Assembly (NCBI GenBank): GCA_012517355.1
Contig: JAAYVD010000086.1
Span: forward strand, 1 to 64,000
DNA length: 64,000 bases
Source of the DNA: Candidatus Rifleibacteriota bacterium
Lineage (GTDB): Bacteria; Muiribacteriota; Ozemobacteria; Ozemobacterales; Ozemobacteraceae
Direction of reading: 5' to 3'
Under the pieces are notes generated by a model. The model searched no databases. It saw only the letters and a list, made by a program, of their open reading frames with translations, and was not told where the DNA came from. Of this stretch, positions 23,059-32,227 are shown one piece after another. A program made the translations under genes and the position numbers. Position 1 is the stretch's first letter; each line of letters opens with the position of its first letter.

Positions 23059-25590
23059 ATGACCACCGGAGCCGCCGCCCTCCGACACCCCTCGGTATTC
23101 GTGCCCGTTCCCGCGCCAGAGCCCGGCCGGCGGCCCGATCCGACCGGTAAAGCGGTGTCAGGCTCGGCATCCAGCGCGGTGCCCGGTCCGACGTCCAGCC
23201 CGATGTCCGGTTCGCCGTCCCACCCGGGGTCCAATCCGACATCCAGCCCGATGTCCGGCTCAACCTTCGGCCCAGACTCCAACCCGATCTCCTGCCCGCG
23301 GGCCGGGCCACCCACCGCCCCCACCCCCGGCCCGGTGCGGGCGAAGGCCCCGGACCTGGGGGCCACCCTGGGCATTCTTCTGTCGCTCTGCCTGATGAAG
23401 GCCCGCCTGATGTGGCAGAACCTGCTGGCCAAGCGCTCCCGCTGGAGCCTGCTGGTCTTCGCCGTGGCGGCCGGCGGGCTGGCCCTGTCGATCGGCGCCG
23501 GGTCGGTCGATTTCCTGGACCTGCTGGAACGGGTGTTCTTCCTGCGCGAGGCGGTCCGCTGGCTGCTGGCCATGGGGCTGGTCTACCTGGTGGTGCTGGT
23601 CTTCACCAGCGACCTGATCATGGGGCACACCCTCAACGCCGGCCAGCTCAGCACCGACCACGCCTACCTGGCCTCCCTGCCGGTTCCGCCGCTGGCCATG
23701 CTGGGCACGCGGGTGTTCGAGCGGGTGGTCACCGACTGGCCGGGCTTCCTCTTCCTCTGGAGCGGGTTCGTCGGCATCGCCTGCCGCGGCGGGTTCGCCT
23801 GGTTCCCCTTCCTGGTGGGCGGCCTGCTGTTCGTCCAGGTGCAGATCCTGATCGTGCTGGGCGTGATCCTGCTGTCGTCCCTGCTGCACCGGATGGCCCG
23901 GCCGGCCACCGTCAACAACGCCTTCTCCCTCCTCGGCTACCTCAGCGCCTTCGCCGTCCTCCTTCCCCACGTGGCCATCAGCAGCCAGCCGCGCGAGGCC
24001 CTGACCTGGCTGTTCTTCCACGTCGACCGCTGGATGGGATCGGTCGGCCTCCTGCTGCGGCCGGCCCGCTGGCTGACCGACTGCCTGCTCGACGCGGCGG
24101 CCGGCGGCGGGGGCAGCGAATTCCTCGCCTGGCAGGGATTCTGGCTGGCCGGGGTCGGCGTGGGGGCGGGGCTGTTCCTGGCCATGGACCGCGCCCACTG
24201 GCTGACCTGGGTCCACCCGGGCCTCGCCCGGCGCGCGGCGGGACCGGCGCGGGCCTGGCTGGGGGGGTTGTGGCGCAAGGACCTGCAGCTGCTCCGCAGC
24301 GATTTCAACCTGCTGTCGAACTCGCTGTTCATGCCGATCACCATCATCGCCGTCCAGGTGGCGGTGTTCCGCGGGCAGTTCCACGCCTTCGGGCTGACCC
24401 ACGCCATGAACATGCTGGCCGCGGCCGCCCTCTACTTCTGCCTGTTCGGCCCGCTCAACGCGGTGGGCAGCGAAGGACAGGCCATCTCCCTCCTCGAGAC
24501 CCTGCCCCTGTCCCCCTCCCGGCTCATCAGGCACAAGACCCTGTTCTGGAGCGTGCTGGCGGAGTTGTTCTTCCTGCCCGCCGCGCTGGCGACCGGACGG
24601 TATCTCGGCCTCGGCCCGGCCGACCAGGCGGTGCTGATGCTCTGGCTGGCCGCCCTGATCCCGGGGATGGTCTGGGTGGCCATCAGCCTGTCGGCCATCT
24701 TCCCCCGGTTCGAGGGGAAGGTGCTGCAACAGCGGTCCTCCATCGAGGCCAAGGCCCTCGCTCCTCTCGCCCTGGGCCTGGCCCTTCCCCTCAAGGACCT
24801 GTCGGCCGCTTCGGGCATGGGTGCGCTGACCTTCCTGCTGCTCGCCCTGTCGCTGCACCACAAGGCGGTGGAATGCCTGGCCGGCCGGCTGGACCCCGAA
24901 CGGAGCCTGGCCCCGCGCTTCCGGGCCCCCGACGCCTTCCTCGCCATCCTGGTCGTGCTGGGCCTGCAGGGATTCGCCGGCAACGTCGCGCGGGCCCTGT
25001 CGCCCGAGGCGGCCCTGTCGCTCTGGCCGTGGTTCTTCGCCTACCTGGTGTCGATGATGGTTCTCGCCCGCACGACCTGGACCTACGCCCGCGACCGCTT
25101 CCCCGCCCCCGCGGCGGCGCTCGGGTTCAGGCGCTGCGGGGTTTCCAGCCTGCTGCTCGGCCTGGGCGGGGCGGGGGGACTGCTCCTGCTCGCCCGGTCC
25201 TACCTGGAACATCTCGACGCCTCGGGCTTCGGCGTGTTCGCGCAGACCGCCGACGCCTGGCAGGTTTCGGTGGCCGTCGCGGGGCCGGAGTGGTCCCTGG
25301 CCGTCGCCGGGATCGCCCTCTGCCTGGTGGCCCCGATGGTCGAGGAACTGTTCTTCCGCGGCTTCGTCGACCAGGCCTTCCGCGACCTGGGCTGGACCAG
25401 CCTGGGCGGGGTGCTGGCGGGCGCCTGCTTCTTCGCGGCCCAGCACCCGCCGCTCTCGATGCCGATGACCTTCCTGCTGGGAATCGTCACCGCCACCCTG
25501 TTCCGCCGTTCCGGCAGCCTGTGGCCCGGCATCCTGCTGCATGCCGCCTACAACGCCGGCATCCTCGCCATCCACGCCTCGCATTTCTGA
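23059..25590 (+). CDS. ABC-2-like membrane protein fused to a CPBP/CAAX protease
   Basis: 843 residues. The first 90 are a low-complexity Pro/Ser/Gly extension with tandem copies of PTSSPMSGS. About ten membrane helices follow in the style of an ABC-2 exporter subunit (RWLLAMGLVYLVVLVFTSDL; SLLETLPLSPSRLIRHKTLFWSV is the typical cytoplasmic loop). The last 150 residues are a CPBP (type II CAAX prenyl endopeptidase-like) domain: EELFFRG motif near residue 760 (MVEELFFRGFVDQAFR), FFAAQHPP His, and LLHAAYN His near the end. CPBP proteins are intramembrane glutamic proteases used in prenyl-protein processing or bacteriocin immunity. Joining of exporter and protease halves is known in some phyla (NatB-like fusions). 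A stand-alone ABC ATPase is not adjacent. Confidence 0.85.
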   Translation: MTTGAAALRHPSVFVPVPAPEPGRRPDPTGKAVSGSASSAVPGPTSSPMSGSPSHPGSNPTSSPMSGSTFGPDSNPISCPRAGPPTAPTPGPVRAKAPDLGATLGILLSLCLMKARLMWQNLLAKRSRWSLLVFAVAAGGLALSIGAGSVDFLDLLERVFFLREAVRWLLAMGLVYLVVLVFTSDLIMGHTLNAGQLSTDHAYLASLPVPPLAMLGTRVFERVVTDWPGFLFLWSGFVGIACRGGFAWFPFLVGGLLFVQVQILIVLGVILLSSLLHRMARPATVNNAFSLLGYLSAFAVLLPHVAISSQPREALTWLFFHVDRWMGSVGLLLRPARWLTDCLLDAAAGGGGSEFLAWQGFWLAGVGVGAGLFLAMDRAHWLTWVHPGLARRAAGPARAWLGGLWRKDLQLLRSDFNLLSNSLFMPITIIAVQVAVFRGQFHAFGLTHAMNMLAAAALYFCLFGPLNAVGSEGQAISLLETLPLSPSRLIRHKTLFWSVLAELFFLPAALATGRYLGLGPADQAVLMLWLAALIPGMVWVAISLSAIFPRFEGKVLQQRSSIEAKALAPLALGLALPLKDLSAASGMGALTFLLLALSLHHKAVECLAGRLDPERSLAPRFRAPDAFLAILVVLGLQGFAGNVARALSPEAALSLWPWFFAYLVSMMVLARTTWTYARDRFPAPAAALGFRRCGVSSLLLGLGGAGGLLLLARSYLEHLDASGFGVFAQTADAWQVSVAVAGPEWSLAVAGIALCLVAPMVEELFFRGFVDQAFRDLGWTSLGGVLAGACFFAAQHPPLSMPMTFLLGIVTATLFRRSGSLWPGILLHAAYNAGILAIHASHF

Positions 25591-25716
25591 CCGCCAGGCG
25601 GCCTGTCCCCTCCCTCCCAGTTGCCTGCCTTGTCCTTCCTCCCTTCACTCCTTTCCAACCCCGATCCTTCTCGCCACCCTCGATGATCAGCCACTCTTCG
25701 CCCATTCTCCCCCTTC

Positions 25717-25908
25717 CCCCTTTCTCCTTTCGTTCCAACGGTTCAGCACATCCCCGTTCGCCTTGGGGAAGCCGCCGGCAAAATCTCCTTGCCAAAGTGG
25801 AGTTTCTGCATGCCCCTTTCTCCTTTCGTTCCAACGGTTCAGCACATCCCCGTTCGCCTCGGGGAAGCCGCCGGCAAAATCTCCTTGCCAAAGTGGAGTT
25901 TCTGCATA
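25717..25908. repeat. Two tandem 96-bp repeats
   Basis: Units 25717-25812 and 25813-25908 are almost identical; I see C/T at one site in CGCCTTGGGG versus CGCCTCGGGG and a difference at the unit end (CATGCC/CATACC). No frame runs through. They lie directly upstream of the Asp-rich protein gene, where they could affect expression; such repeats are prone to copy-number change. Confidence 0.9.
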
Positions 25909-25944
25909 CCTTCTTTGCTTTAGCCACTCAAGGGAGGTTGTACC

Positions 25945-26493
25945 ATGCACTTCATCAGGGCTCTGCTCCTGGTCTTCGCCGTCCTCTGCAGCGCGGCCCT
26001 CGCCGCCCAGAACTCCGCGTTCCTGGCCCGGAACGCCCCCTGGAACTCGTATCCCACCACCTCCTCCAACCCCGATGCCGCCTACGCGTTCAGCAAGTAC
26101 AACGAGGCGCCGGGCCGGTTCGACCGCAACGCCGACGGCCGGGTCGACCTCGTGATCGCCGACCGCAGCAACGACGGCCGCGGAGATTACTGGGCCACCG
26201 ACCGCAATTTCGACGGGTTCTTCGACGACTACCAGTATGACCGCAACTTCGACGGCCGGATCGACCAGTGGGAGTATGACCAGGACTACGACGGCGTCTC
26301 CGACAAGATCTACGTCGACGCCGACGGCAACGGAAAACCGGAGATGTACGCCGACCTCAACCCCATCAACAAGACCTACACCTGGTACGGGAACATGAGC
26401 GGCACCCAGGCCGCCGGCAAGGTCGCCTTCCCAGCCCTGCGCAGCGTCGGTTCCCGCCCACTCTTTCCCGGGCGTGCCGCCGATTCCAAGTGA
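25945..26493 (+). CDS. Exported Asp-rich repeat protein (calcium-binding style)
   Basis: 182 residues, ATG 25945 with GGGAGG seven bases upstream. Residues 1-21 are a signal peptide (MHFIRALLLVFAVLCSAALAA). Residues 55-140 are a chain of acidic loops: DRNADGRVD, DRSNDGRGD, DRNFDGFFD, DRNFDGRID, DQDYDGVSD, DADGNGKPE, each 9-18 residues apart, the spacing of calcium-binding loops in dockerins and thrombospondin type 3 repeats. The protein is probably an extracytoplasmic calcium binder. A 96-bp duplicated block lies just upstream; no partner gene is evident. Confidence 0.8.
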   Translation: MHFIRALLLVFAVLCSAALAAQNSAFLARNAPWNSYPTTSSNPDAAYAFSKYNEAPGRFDRNADGRVDLVIADRSNDGRGDYWATDRNFDGFFDDYQYDRNFDGRIDQWEYDQDYDGVSDKIYVDADGNGKPEMYADLNPINKTYTWYGNMSGTQAAGKVAFPALRSVGSRPLFPGRAADSK

Positions 26494-26548
26494 CCACATG
26501 ACCTGATTCGCCCCCTTATGGTGTGGTCCGCCAGGATGCCGGTCCACC

Positions 26549-26578
26549 TTGACCCTCCCCGGATCCGGTCCGTATAAT
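26549..26578 (+). promoter_or_regulatory. Promoter of the triple-repeat membrane protein gene
   Basis: TTGACC (26549-26554), 18-base spacer, TATAAT (26573-26578). Predicted 5' leader about 46 bases. Confidence 0.7.
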
Positions 26579-26606
26579 GAAAGGCACGGATGCTCTTCAT
26601 GGGCCG

Positions 26607-26630
26607 AAACCCTCCGGGGAGGTTTTTTTC
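26607..26630 (+). promoter_or_regulatory. Attenuator-like hairpin over a ribosome-binding site
   Basis: AAACCCTC and GAGGTTT can pair with one bulged C around a CGGG loop, directly followed by seven T. The GGGGAGG ribosome site lies in the stem. In RNA this would look like an intrinsic terminator that also hides the ribosome site of ATG 26631. Confidence 0.4.
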
Positions 26631-28097
26631 ATGCGCCACACCCACCGCACGTTCCGGGTCTCCACCTGGATCCTCATCCTCACCATGATCGCCCAGGTCG
26701 CCGCCGCCGAGGTGGTGGTCAGCGACGCCCAACCGAAGACGAAGAAACCGGCCATTGCCGGTGAAGTCGTCGTCAACGACAACCAGCCCCGCACCAAGGT
26801 TCCGGCCGTCGCCGGCGAGGTCGTCGTCAACGACAACCAGCCCCGCGTCAAGACCCCGGCCACCGGCCCGGCCATCAACCCATTCGTCGGCGAGGTGGCG
26901 GTCGGCATCACCCTGCTGATCACCTATGCCCCCCAGATCATCGCCATGGCCGCGGCGGTGGCCACCATCGCGGCCGCCATCAACGCCATCAAGGGCACCG
27001 GCAAGCAATCCCTCGAGATCACGAAATCGATCGGCGGCAAGCTGCAGGCGATGCTGCAGATGCTGCTGGGCCCCCTGTCGATCAGCAACGGCATGGCCAA
27101 CGAAGGGGTCGAGAACCTCAGCGCCCACCTCCTGCAGGTGACCCAGTCGGTGACCCGCAGCCTGAACACCCCCGTCGACAGCGTGCAGGGCAAGGTCGAC
27201 CAGTCGCTGGCCATGTCCCGCGACCTGCAGGCGCTGCTGGCCCGCGGCCAGAGCCTGTCGCAGGAGATGAAGGCGATGTCGGAAAAGACCTCGGCCGACC
27301 TGGGAAAGATCGTCCAGGGCGGTGAGATCCAGATGCTGCGCGACGGCAGCCGGCAGGTGTCCGACCGCCTGGGCCAGCAGGCGCAGGCCTCCCTCGGCGC
27401 GTTCAGCCAGTCGCTGCAACACACCAACGGCACCATCGCCACCCTCGAGCAGCTGAAAGCCCAGATCGACGGGGCCCTGGCCGCCTCGGGCCAGTCCGCC
27501 CAGGATGCCACCCTGCAGGGGATCGGCCTGTCGGGCGCCGCGATCGGCAAGCAGCTGGTCGAGGCCCGCAAGGGCATGGTCTTCTCGAACAAGGCCCTGA
27601 CCGCCGCCAACGCCGGCACCGGCAGCCTGCACACCGAGATCCTGAGCCTGCTGACCGACATGAAGACCGAGCTCGAGGTCTACGCCATGGACAACGGCAT
27701 CAGCAAAGAGCAGCTCGACCGGCAGGTCAAGGCCGCCACCGCCCAGTCCTCCGTTTCCGCCTCGATGGGCCTGCCGACCGCCGGCAAGGCCCGCACCGCC
27801 TCCTCGGGCAAACTGGCCAGCGAGATCGGCTTCATGGTCGAGGAACTGTCGCGCATCACCGACCGCAGCCAGCGCGAACTGGCCCGCCTGGAAGCCGAGA
27901 AATCGAAGGCCCGCGCCGAGCCGCCCCCCGTGACACGGCCCGCCGCCGACGACGCGCCCTTCCAGAAGATGGTCACCTCGTACAAGGCCTACCTGTCGGT
28001 CATGACCACCGACCCGACCAACCAGAAGGCCATCGCCGCCGCCCGCCTCCAGTTCGAGGACGCGCAGGGCGAATACCAGAAGACCTTCGACCGCTGA
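26631..28097 (+). CDS. Membrane-anchored coiled-coil protein with three 18-residue repeats
   Basis: 488 residues. ATG 26631 follows GGGGAGG by eight bases; an in-frame ATG at 26577 lies inside the -10 box and is rejected. Signal peptide residues 1-24 (STWILILTMIAQVAAA). Then three near-exact 18-residue repeats of the form EVVVxDxQPxxKxPAxxG (residues 25-78). A hydrophobic stretch (VGITLLITYAPQIIAMAAAVATIAAAI, about 90-117) may insert in the membrane. The remaining 370 residues are long helices with Gln/Ala/Ser-rich heptad character (QSVTRSLNTP ... LARLEAEKSKARAE). Looks like a filament or spacer in the envelope. Unknown function. A good terminator follows. Confidence 0.75.
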   Translation: MRHTHRTFRVSTWILILTMIAQVAAAEVVVSDAQPKTKKPAIAGEVVVNDNQPRTKVPAVAGEVVVNDNQPRVKTPATGPAINPFVGEVAVGITLLITYAPQIIAMAAAVATIAAAINAIKGTGKQSLEITKSIGGKLQAMLQMLLGPLSISNGMANEGVENLSAHLLQVTQSVTRSLNTPVDSVQGKVDQSLAMSRDLQALLARGQSLSQEMKAMSEKTSADLGKIVQGGEIQMLRDGSRQVSDRLGQQAQASLGAFSQSLQHTNGTIATLEQLKAQIDGALAASGQSAQDATLQGIGLSGAAIGKQLVEARKGMVFSNKALTAANAGTGSLHTEILSLLTDMKTELEVYAMDNGISKEQLDRQVKAATAQSSVSASMGLPTAGKARTASSGKLASEIGFMVEELSRITDRSQRELARLEAEKSKARAEPPPVTRPAADDAPFQKMVTSYKAYLSVMTTDPTNQKAIAAARLQFEDAQGEYQKTFDR

Positions 28098-28121
28098 TTC
28101 CGCGCCCTGACCCGTCCCCAT

Positions 28122-28150
28122 CCGGCCTTCCGAACGGAAGGCCGGTTTCG
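28122..28150 (+). terminator. Intrinsic terminator
   Basis: Perfect 10-bp stem CCGGCCTTCC/GGAAGGCCGG with GAAC loop, followed by TTTCGCTT. Confidence 0.8.
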
Positions 28151-28202
28151 CTTCCGCCGTATCCCGGTCCCCTTCCGGGTCTACCGTCCCGAGGCAGGAA
28201 GT

Positions 28203-28252
28203 GAGCCCCTCGACCGCCGTGGATGGGCGCGGGAAACGCCCGGTTCCCGCAG
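28203..28252 (-). repeat. Degenerate palindromic repeat relic
   Basis: AGCCCCTCGACCGCCGTGG, ATGGGCGCGGGAAACG, CCCGGTTCCCGC resembles the middle of the 85-bp family. Weak match. Confidence 0.4.
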
Positions 28253-28370
28253 GGCAGAAGTGCCCAGACCCGGCCTGGGGAATCCCCTGGCCTTGGCAGC
28301 CGGGAAGTGCTATGTTGCCGTCACCTGAAGATCCGATGAGAGGACCTGCCGCCAGGAAGCATACCCAACC

Positions 28371-29756
28371 ATGAGCCGAGTCCTTCTTCTCAACCCCCCG
28401 GGCCGGCTGACCTACACCCGGGACTACTATTGCAGCAAAGTCACCAAGGTCGAGTACATCGAACACCCGGTGGATTTCGTCATCCTCAGCGGCATCCTCG
28501 CCCAGGAGCACCAGGTCCTCTTCCTGGATGCCACCCTCAAGAAACTTTCCGAGGAACAGGCCGTCCGGCAGATCCTCGCCCTGGCGCCCGAGGCGATCAT
28601 CTTCCTCTCGGGAACGGCCTCCTGGAACGAGGACTTTCCGTTCATGCAGCGGGTACGAGGCTTGCTGCCGACGGTTCCGCTGATCGGAAGCGGGGACATC
28701 TTCCGCGAGTCCCGGGTTCTGGGCAGCGAACCCTGGCTGGATGCCATCCTTCTGGACTTCACCTCCGGGGAGATCCTGCCTTTCCTCCGCGGGGAACGGG
28801 ACGGAGTGCAGGCCCTGATCTTCCGTGACGGGGACCGCATCCGCGGCGGGGGGCCCCGGCGGCCGGCCCGTGAGTTCGTCCTGCCTCCCCCTCGTCACGA
28901 ATTGTTCCTGAACATGCAGTACCGATTCCCCTTCGCCCGGTATCTTCCCTTCGCCACGGTCCTGACAGATTTCGGCTGTCCGTACCAATGCCGGTTCTGT
29001 ATCTACGGAACCCTGGGATTCAGGATGCGCCCGGTGGACAATGTCCTCGAGGAACTTCGCCAGTTGCATGATGCGGGGGTGCGGGAGCTGTTCGTCAAGG
29101 ACCAGGCCTTTGCCGCCGACCGGGAGCGGGCGGTCAGGTTGTGCGAAGGGATGCGCGGGATCGGTTCCTTCTCCTGGACCTGTTTCCTCCGGGCCAACTG
29201 TGCGGACGAGCGCACCCTGCGGGCCATGCGGCTGGCCGGATGCCATACGGTCATGTTCGGCGTCGAAAGCGGTTCCGATGCCATCCTGGAGAAATACCGG
29301 AAGGGGACCACCACCGCGGAGATCCGTTCATCCATCCGGCTCTGCCACGAGTTGGGGCTGAACACCGTCGGCATCTTCATCCTGGGATTCCCCGAGGATA
29401 CCGCGGACAGCCTGAGCCAGACGGTGGAGTTCGCCCTCGACCTCGACTGCGACTATGCCTCCTTCAACGTGTTCGTCCCCAAGCTGCAGACTCCGGCACG
29501 CCAGGAACTGATCGACAACCACCGGATCGCGGACAACCCCTTCGAGATCCAGGACCAATCCGGTTTCATCCCGCCGTCCGTCCCCTGCCGGAACCCGGGG
29601 CTGGATGTGCAGGCCTGGCGCAGCCAGGCGATGAAGCGGTTTTACGGCCGTCCGTCCTATCTCCTGAAGCGCCTGCGCAAGGCCACCACCTTCGTCGAGC
29701 TCCGCAACCTGGTCACCTCCGCGCTTTCGCTGCTCCGGCAGTATGGAAAACCCTGA
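28371..29756 (+). CDS. B12-binding-domain radical SAM protein
   Basis: 461 residues. N-terminal Rossmann-like domain (SRVLLLNPPGR ... VLFLDATLKKLSEEQA ... ILALAPEAIIFLSGTAS) resembles cobalamin-binding domains of the BchE type, but the base-off DxHxxG motif is missing, so cobalamin binding is doubtful. The radical SAM core begins near residue 190 with the iron-sulfur motif CPYQCRFC (C203, C207, C210), with ELFVKDQAFAADRERA, GCHTVMFGVESGSDAIL and FILGFPEDTADS in the usual order. Family members modify lipids, tetrapyrroles and peptides. The adjacent YfhO-like gene starts 14 bases later, so they are probably one transcription unit; a role in cell-surface lipid or glycan change is inferred only. 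Confidence 0.9.
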   Translation: MSRVLLLNPPGRLTYTRDYYCSKVTKVEYIEHPVDFVILSGILAQEHQVLFLDATLKKLSEEQAVRQILALAPEAIIFLSGTASWNEDFPFMQRVRGLLPTVPLIGSGDIFRESRVLGSEPWLDAILLDFTSGEILPFLRGERDGVQALIFRDGDRIRGGGPRRPAREFVLPPPRHELFLNMQYRFPFARYLPFATVLTDFGCPYQCRFCIYGTLGFRMRPVDNVLEELRQLHDAGVRELFVKDQAFAADRERAVRLCEGMRGIGSFSWTCFLRANCADERTLRAMRLAGCHTVMFGVESGSDAILEKYRKGTTTAEIRSSIRLCHELGLNTVGIFILGFPEDTADSLSQTVEFALDLDCDYASFNVFVPKLQTPARQELIDNHRIADNPFEIQDQSGFIPPSVPCRNPGLDVQAWRSQAMKRFYGRPSYLLKRLRKATTFVELRNLVTSALSLLRQYGKP

Positions 29757-29770
29757 GCCACAGCCAGGGA

Positions 29771-32227
29771 ATGGAACCGCCCGCCGCCAGCCCCCCGGGG
29801 AACCGCCCGGCCCCGCCCCCGTCGGCCGCCCCCCCGGCCTCCGGTGTGCGACAGGACCTGCTCCTCATCCTGCTGCTCGGTCTCCTGACCCTGGCGTTCC
29901 TCCCTTCCCCGGCCACCGAACAAGGCTTCCTCCTGGGTTCCGACAAGGTCAGTGACACCCGGGCCCAGTTCTTCGCCTTCCGCCAGTTCTTCCTCCAGGA
30001 AATCCAGGCCGGCCGCCTGCCGACCTGGAACCCGTTCCTCCTCTCGGGGCAACCCTACCTGGCCAACATCCAGAACGCCCTGTTCTACCCCCTGACCTGG
30101 CTTCTGGCGGTCCTTCCCTTATGGGTGGGGTTGTTCCTCCTGACCTTCCTCCAGATCTGGTGGACGGGGGCCGGAATGTTCGTCCTGGCCCGGGTCATGG
30201 ACCTTTCCCGGCCGGCTGCGACGATCGCCGCCACCTCGTTCATGTTCTCCTCGGTGGTGATCCTGCGGGTCTTGACCGGCCACCAGTCGGACATCCAGAC
30301 CCTGTGCTGGATGCCTGTCCTGTTCGTGTGCCTGTACCGGAGCGTCATCCAGGGCCGACCCGCCTTCGTCTTCGGGGCCGCCCTCACCTTCGCCCTCATG
30401 GCCGTCGCCGGGCATCCGCAACACCTGTTCTTCTTCTGCGTGGGGGGGCTGTTCTTCCTTCTGTGCCGCTTTCTGGTCGTGGACAGGAACCGGGTCTTCC
30501 TGGCTCGCCTGGGGAAGGCCGTCGGCCTCACCGTGGTTCTCGGCACCTGCCTGGCCGCGCCCCAGCTCCTGACCACCATGGAACTGGCGGCATGCTCCTC
30601 CCGGGCGGCGGTTTCCGTGGCCGATCAGAACGCGTTCAACGGAACCTTCTCCTTCCCGCCGGAGAACCTGTCGACCCTGGTCGTCCCCGGGCTCTTCGGC
30701 GACGGGGTTCCGCTCCCGTATTGGGGTCGTGGGTACTATCTCTGGGAGATGTGCCTGTATCTCGGGATTCCGGCCCTGGTCCTGCTCGTGTTCGCCCCCT
30801 GTTCCCCGAACCGCGGCGTGGTCTTCCCCCTGTTCATGACCGCCTTCCTGTGCCTGCTCCTCGCCCTGGGCAAATACCAGCCGTTCTTCCCCCACCTGGT
30901 GTCCCTCCCCCTCTTCAAGATGTTCCGCGGCTATTCCAAGTTCATCACCGAAGCCGCGTTCCTGTTCGCGCTCCTGGCCGGTTTCGGCGCGGACGCGTTC
31001 GCCAGGCTGGCGATGACGGTCCGGCGACGGGCGGCGGCAGGGTTGCTGCTGCTTCTTCTCACCGGGTCCGTCGTCCTGCTCTCCCTCCAGGCCTGGACCC
31101 CGTCGGAGTGGAGTGCCTTCCGGCACACCCTGGAAACCCGCTGGGAACAAGAGTTCGCTGAGAACTTCCGGATCCCCGGGGTGCCCGAAGGGTCGTTCCA
31201 GGCGTTCCAAGCCGGCATCCGGCGTTCCTTCCTCCTGTTCCTGCTGACTTGCGCGATCCTGGCGTTCCAGACCTGGCGGGCCCCCGGGCATCCGGTCCTT
31301 CCCTGGCTCCTGGTCGGGGCCCTCGTCACGGACCTGTTCCTGTTCGGATCCCGGTATACCGGCCTGTCCTTCCCGGCAGACCGCATCGCCGTCCCCCCCG
31401 AGGTTGGGAAGGCGCTCACCACCTGGCCTGGACGCCATCGGACGTTCTACCTCCCGAACGAACACGACACCAACGACACCCTTCCCAGCCGGATCGAGGG
31501 GTTCTCCGGGTATGACACCATGATCGTCAGGTGGTTCTCAGAACTGGTCAGCGCCTCCCAGGAGATGCCGAAGTCCCGCAACCCGGTGACCTTTTCCGCA
31601 AGCCTGCCGCCGATCATCTTCCGACTCTTCAACGTGAAGCACCTGGTGGGAAGCCGGAATTTCGCGAACCCCTACCCGTTCTTCACCCCCGTTGGAACGT
31701 TCGGTGACTTTTCCGCATGGGAGTTCCCCAACCCGCTTCCCCGGGCCTACCTGGTCCCCCGGGCCGTCTTCCTGCACGACGAGGACGAGGGACTGGCACG
31801 CCTCCTGGCCCCCGGATTCGATCCCACCGCCGAGGTGGTCATCTATGGGGATCCCCCCCCGGTCATGGCCTCCGCTTCCCCCTCCCTGAAGGCCGGAACC
31901 GGGACGTGCGAGCTCGTCGAGTGGTCGCCCAGCCGCCTGGTCGTTTCGGCACGGACCGAGGGACCCGCCTGGCTGGTGCTCTCGGAGATCTTCTATCCCG
32001 GATGGCGGGCCTTCTCGGGAGACGGGGAAAGAAAGATCTGGAGGGCCAATCACGCCTTCCGGGCCGTCTTCCTGGAGCCGGGAGACCATCGGGTGGAATT
32101 CACCTTTTTCCCCACCCATCTCGCCACGGGCATCGGCATTTCCTGCGCCACCATCCTGTTCATGGCGGGATGGTGGTTCTGGAGGCGCCCCCAGGGCCCA
32201 CCAGAGACCGGGAATGCCACGGCGTGA
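29771..32227 (+). CDS. YfhO-family membrane protein
   Basis: 818 residues, ATG 29771 just after CAGGGA. YfhO family shape: about 12-13 membrane helices starting at LLLILLLGLLTLAFL, an extracytoplasmic loop with PTWNPFLLSGQPYLAN near residue 75 (the conserved acceptor-side loop of such GT-C-like proteins), VAGHPQHLFFFC, and a C-terminal beta domain around residues 600-790 with LVLSEIFYPGWRAF and a last helix. Members are thought to add sugars to lipoteichoic acid or other surface polymers, using lipid-linked donors. Here it follows a radical SAM gene. The first 25 residues are Pro-rich and low-complexity. Confidence 0.88.
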   Translation: MEPPAASPPGNRPAPPPSAAPPASGVRQDLLLILLLGLLTLAFLPSPATEQGFLLGSDKVSDTRAQFFAFRQFFLQEIQAGRLPTWNPFLLSGQPYLANIQNALFYPLTWLLAVLPLWVGLFLLTFLQIWWTGAGMFVLARVMDLSRPAATIAATSFMFSSVVILRVLTGHQSDIQTLCWMPVLFVCLYRSVIQGRPAFVFGAALTFALMAVAGHPQHLFFFCVGGLFFLLCRFLVVDRNRVFLARLGKAVGLTVVLGTCLAAPQLLTTMELAACSSRAAVSVADQNAFNGTFSFPPENLSTLVVPGLFGDGVPLPYWGRGYYLWEMCLYLGIPALVLLVFAPCSPNRGVVFPLFMTAFLCLLLALGKYQPFFPHLVSLPLFKMFRGYSKFITEAAFLFALLAGFGADAFARLAMTVRRRAAAGLLLLLLTGSVVLLSLQAWTPSEWSAFRHTLETRWEQEFAENFRIPGVPEGSFQAFQAGIRRSFLLFLLTCAILAFQTWRAPGHPVLPWLLVGALVTDLFLFGSRYTGLSFPADRIAVPPEVGKALTTWPGRHRTFYLPNEHDTNDTLPSRIEGFSGYDTMIVRWFSELVSASQEMPKSRNPVTFSASLPPIIFRLFNVKHLVGSRNFANPYPFFTPVGTFGDFSAWEFPNPLPRAYLVPRAVFLHDEDEGLARLLAPGFDPTAEVVIYGDPPPVMASASPSLKAGTGTCELVEWSPSRLVVSARTEGPAWLVLSEIFYPGWRAFSGDGERKIWRANHAFRAVFLEPGDHRVEFTFFPTHLATGIGISCATILFMAGWWFWRRPQGPPETGNATA

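Noticed and set aside
23260-25584. 774-codon minus-strand frame
   Set aside because: Antisense to the ABC-2/CPBP fusion gene; Gln/Glu/Arg-rich with no motif.
25717-25908. CRISPR array
   Set aside because: Only two units of 96 bases, directly adjacent without spacers; a simple tandem duplication.
26577-26630. Upstream in-frame ATG for the triple-repeat gene
   Set aside because: It overlaps the TATAAT box of the promoter; the true start has GGGGAGG and a signal peptide directly after it.
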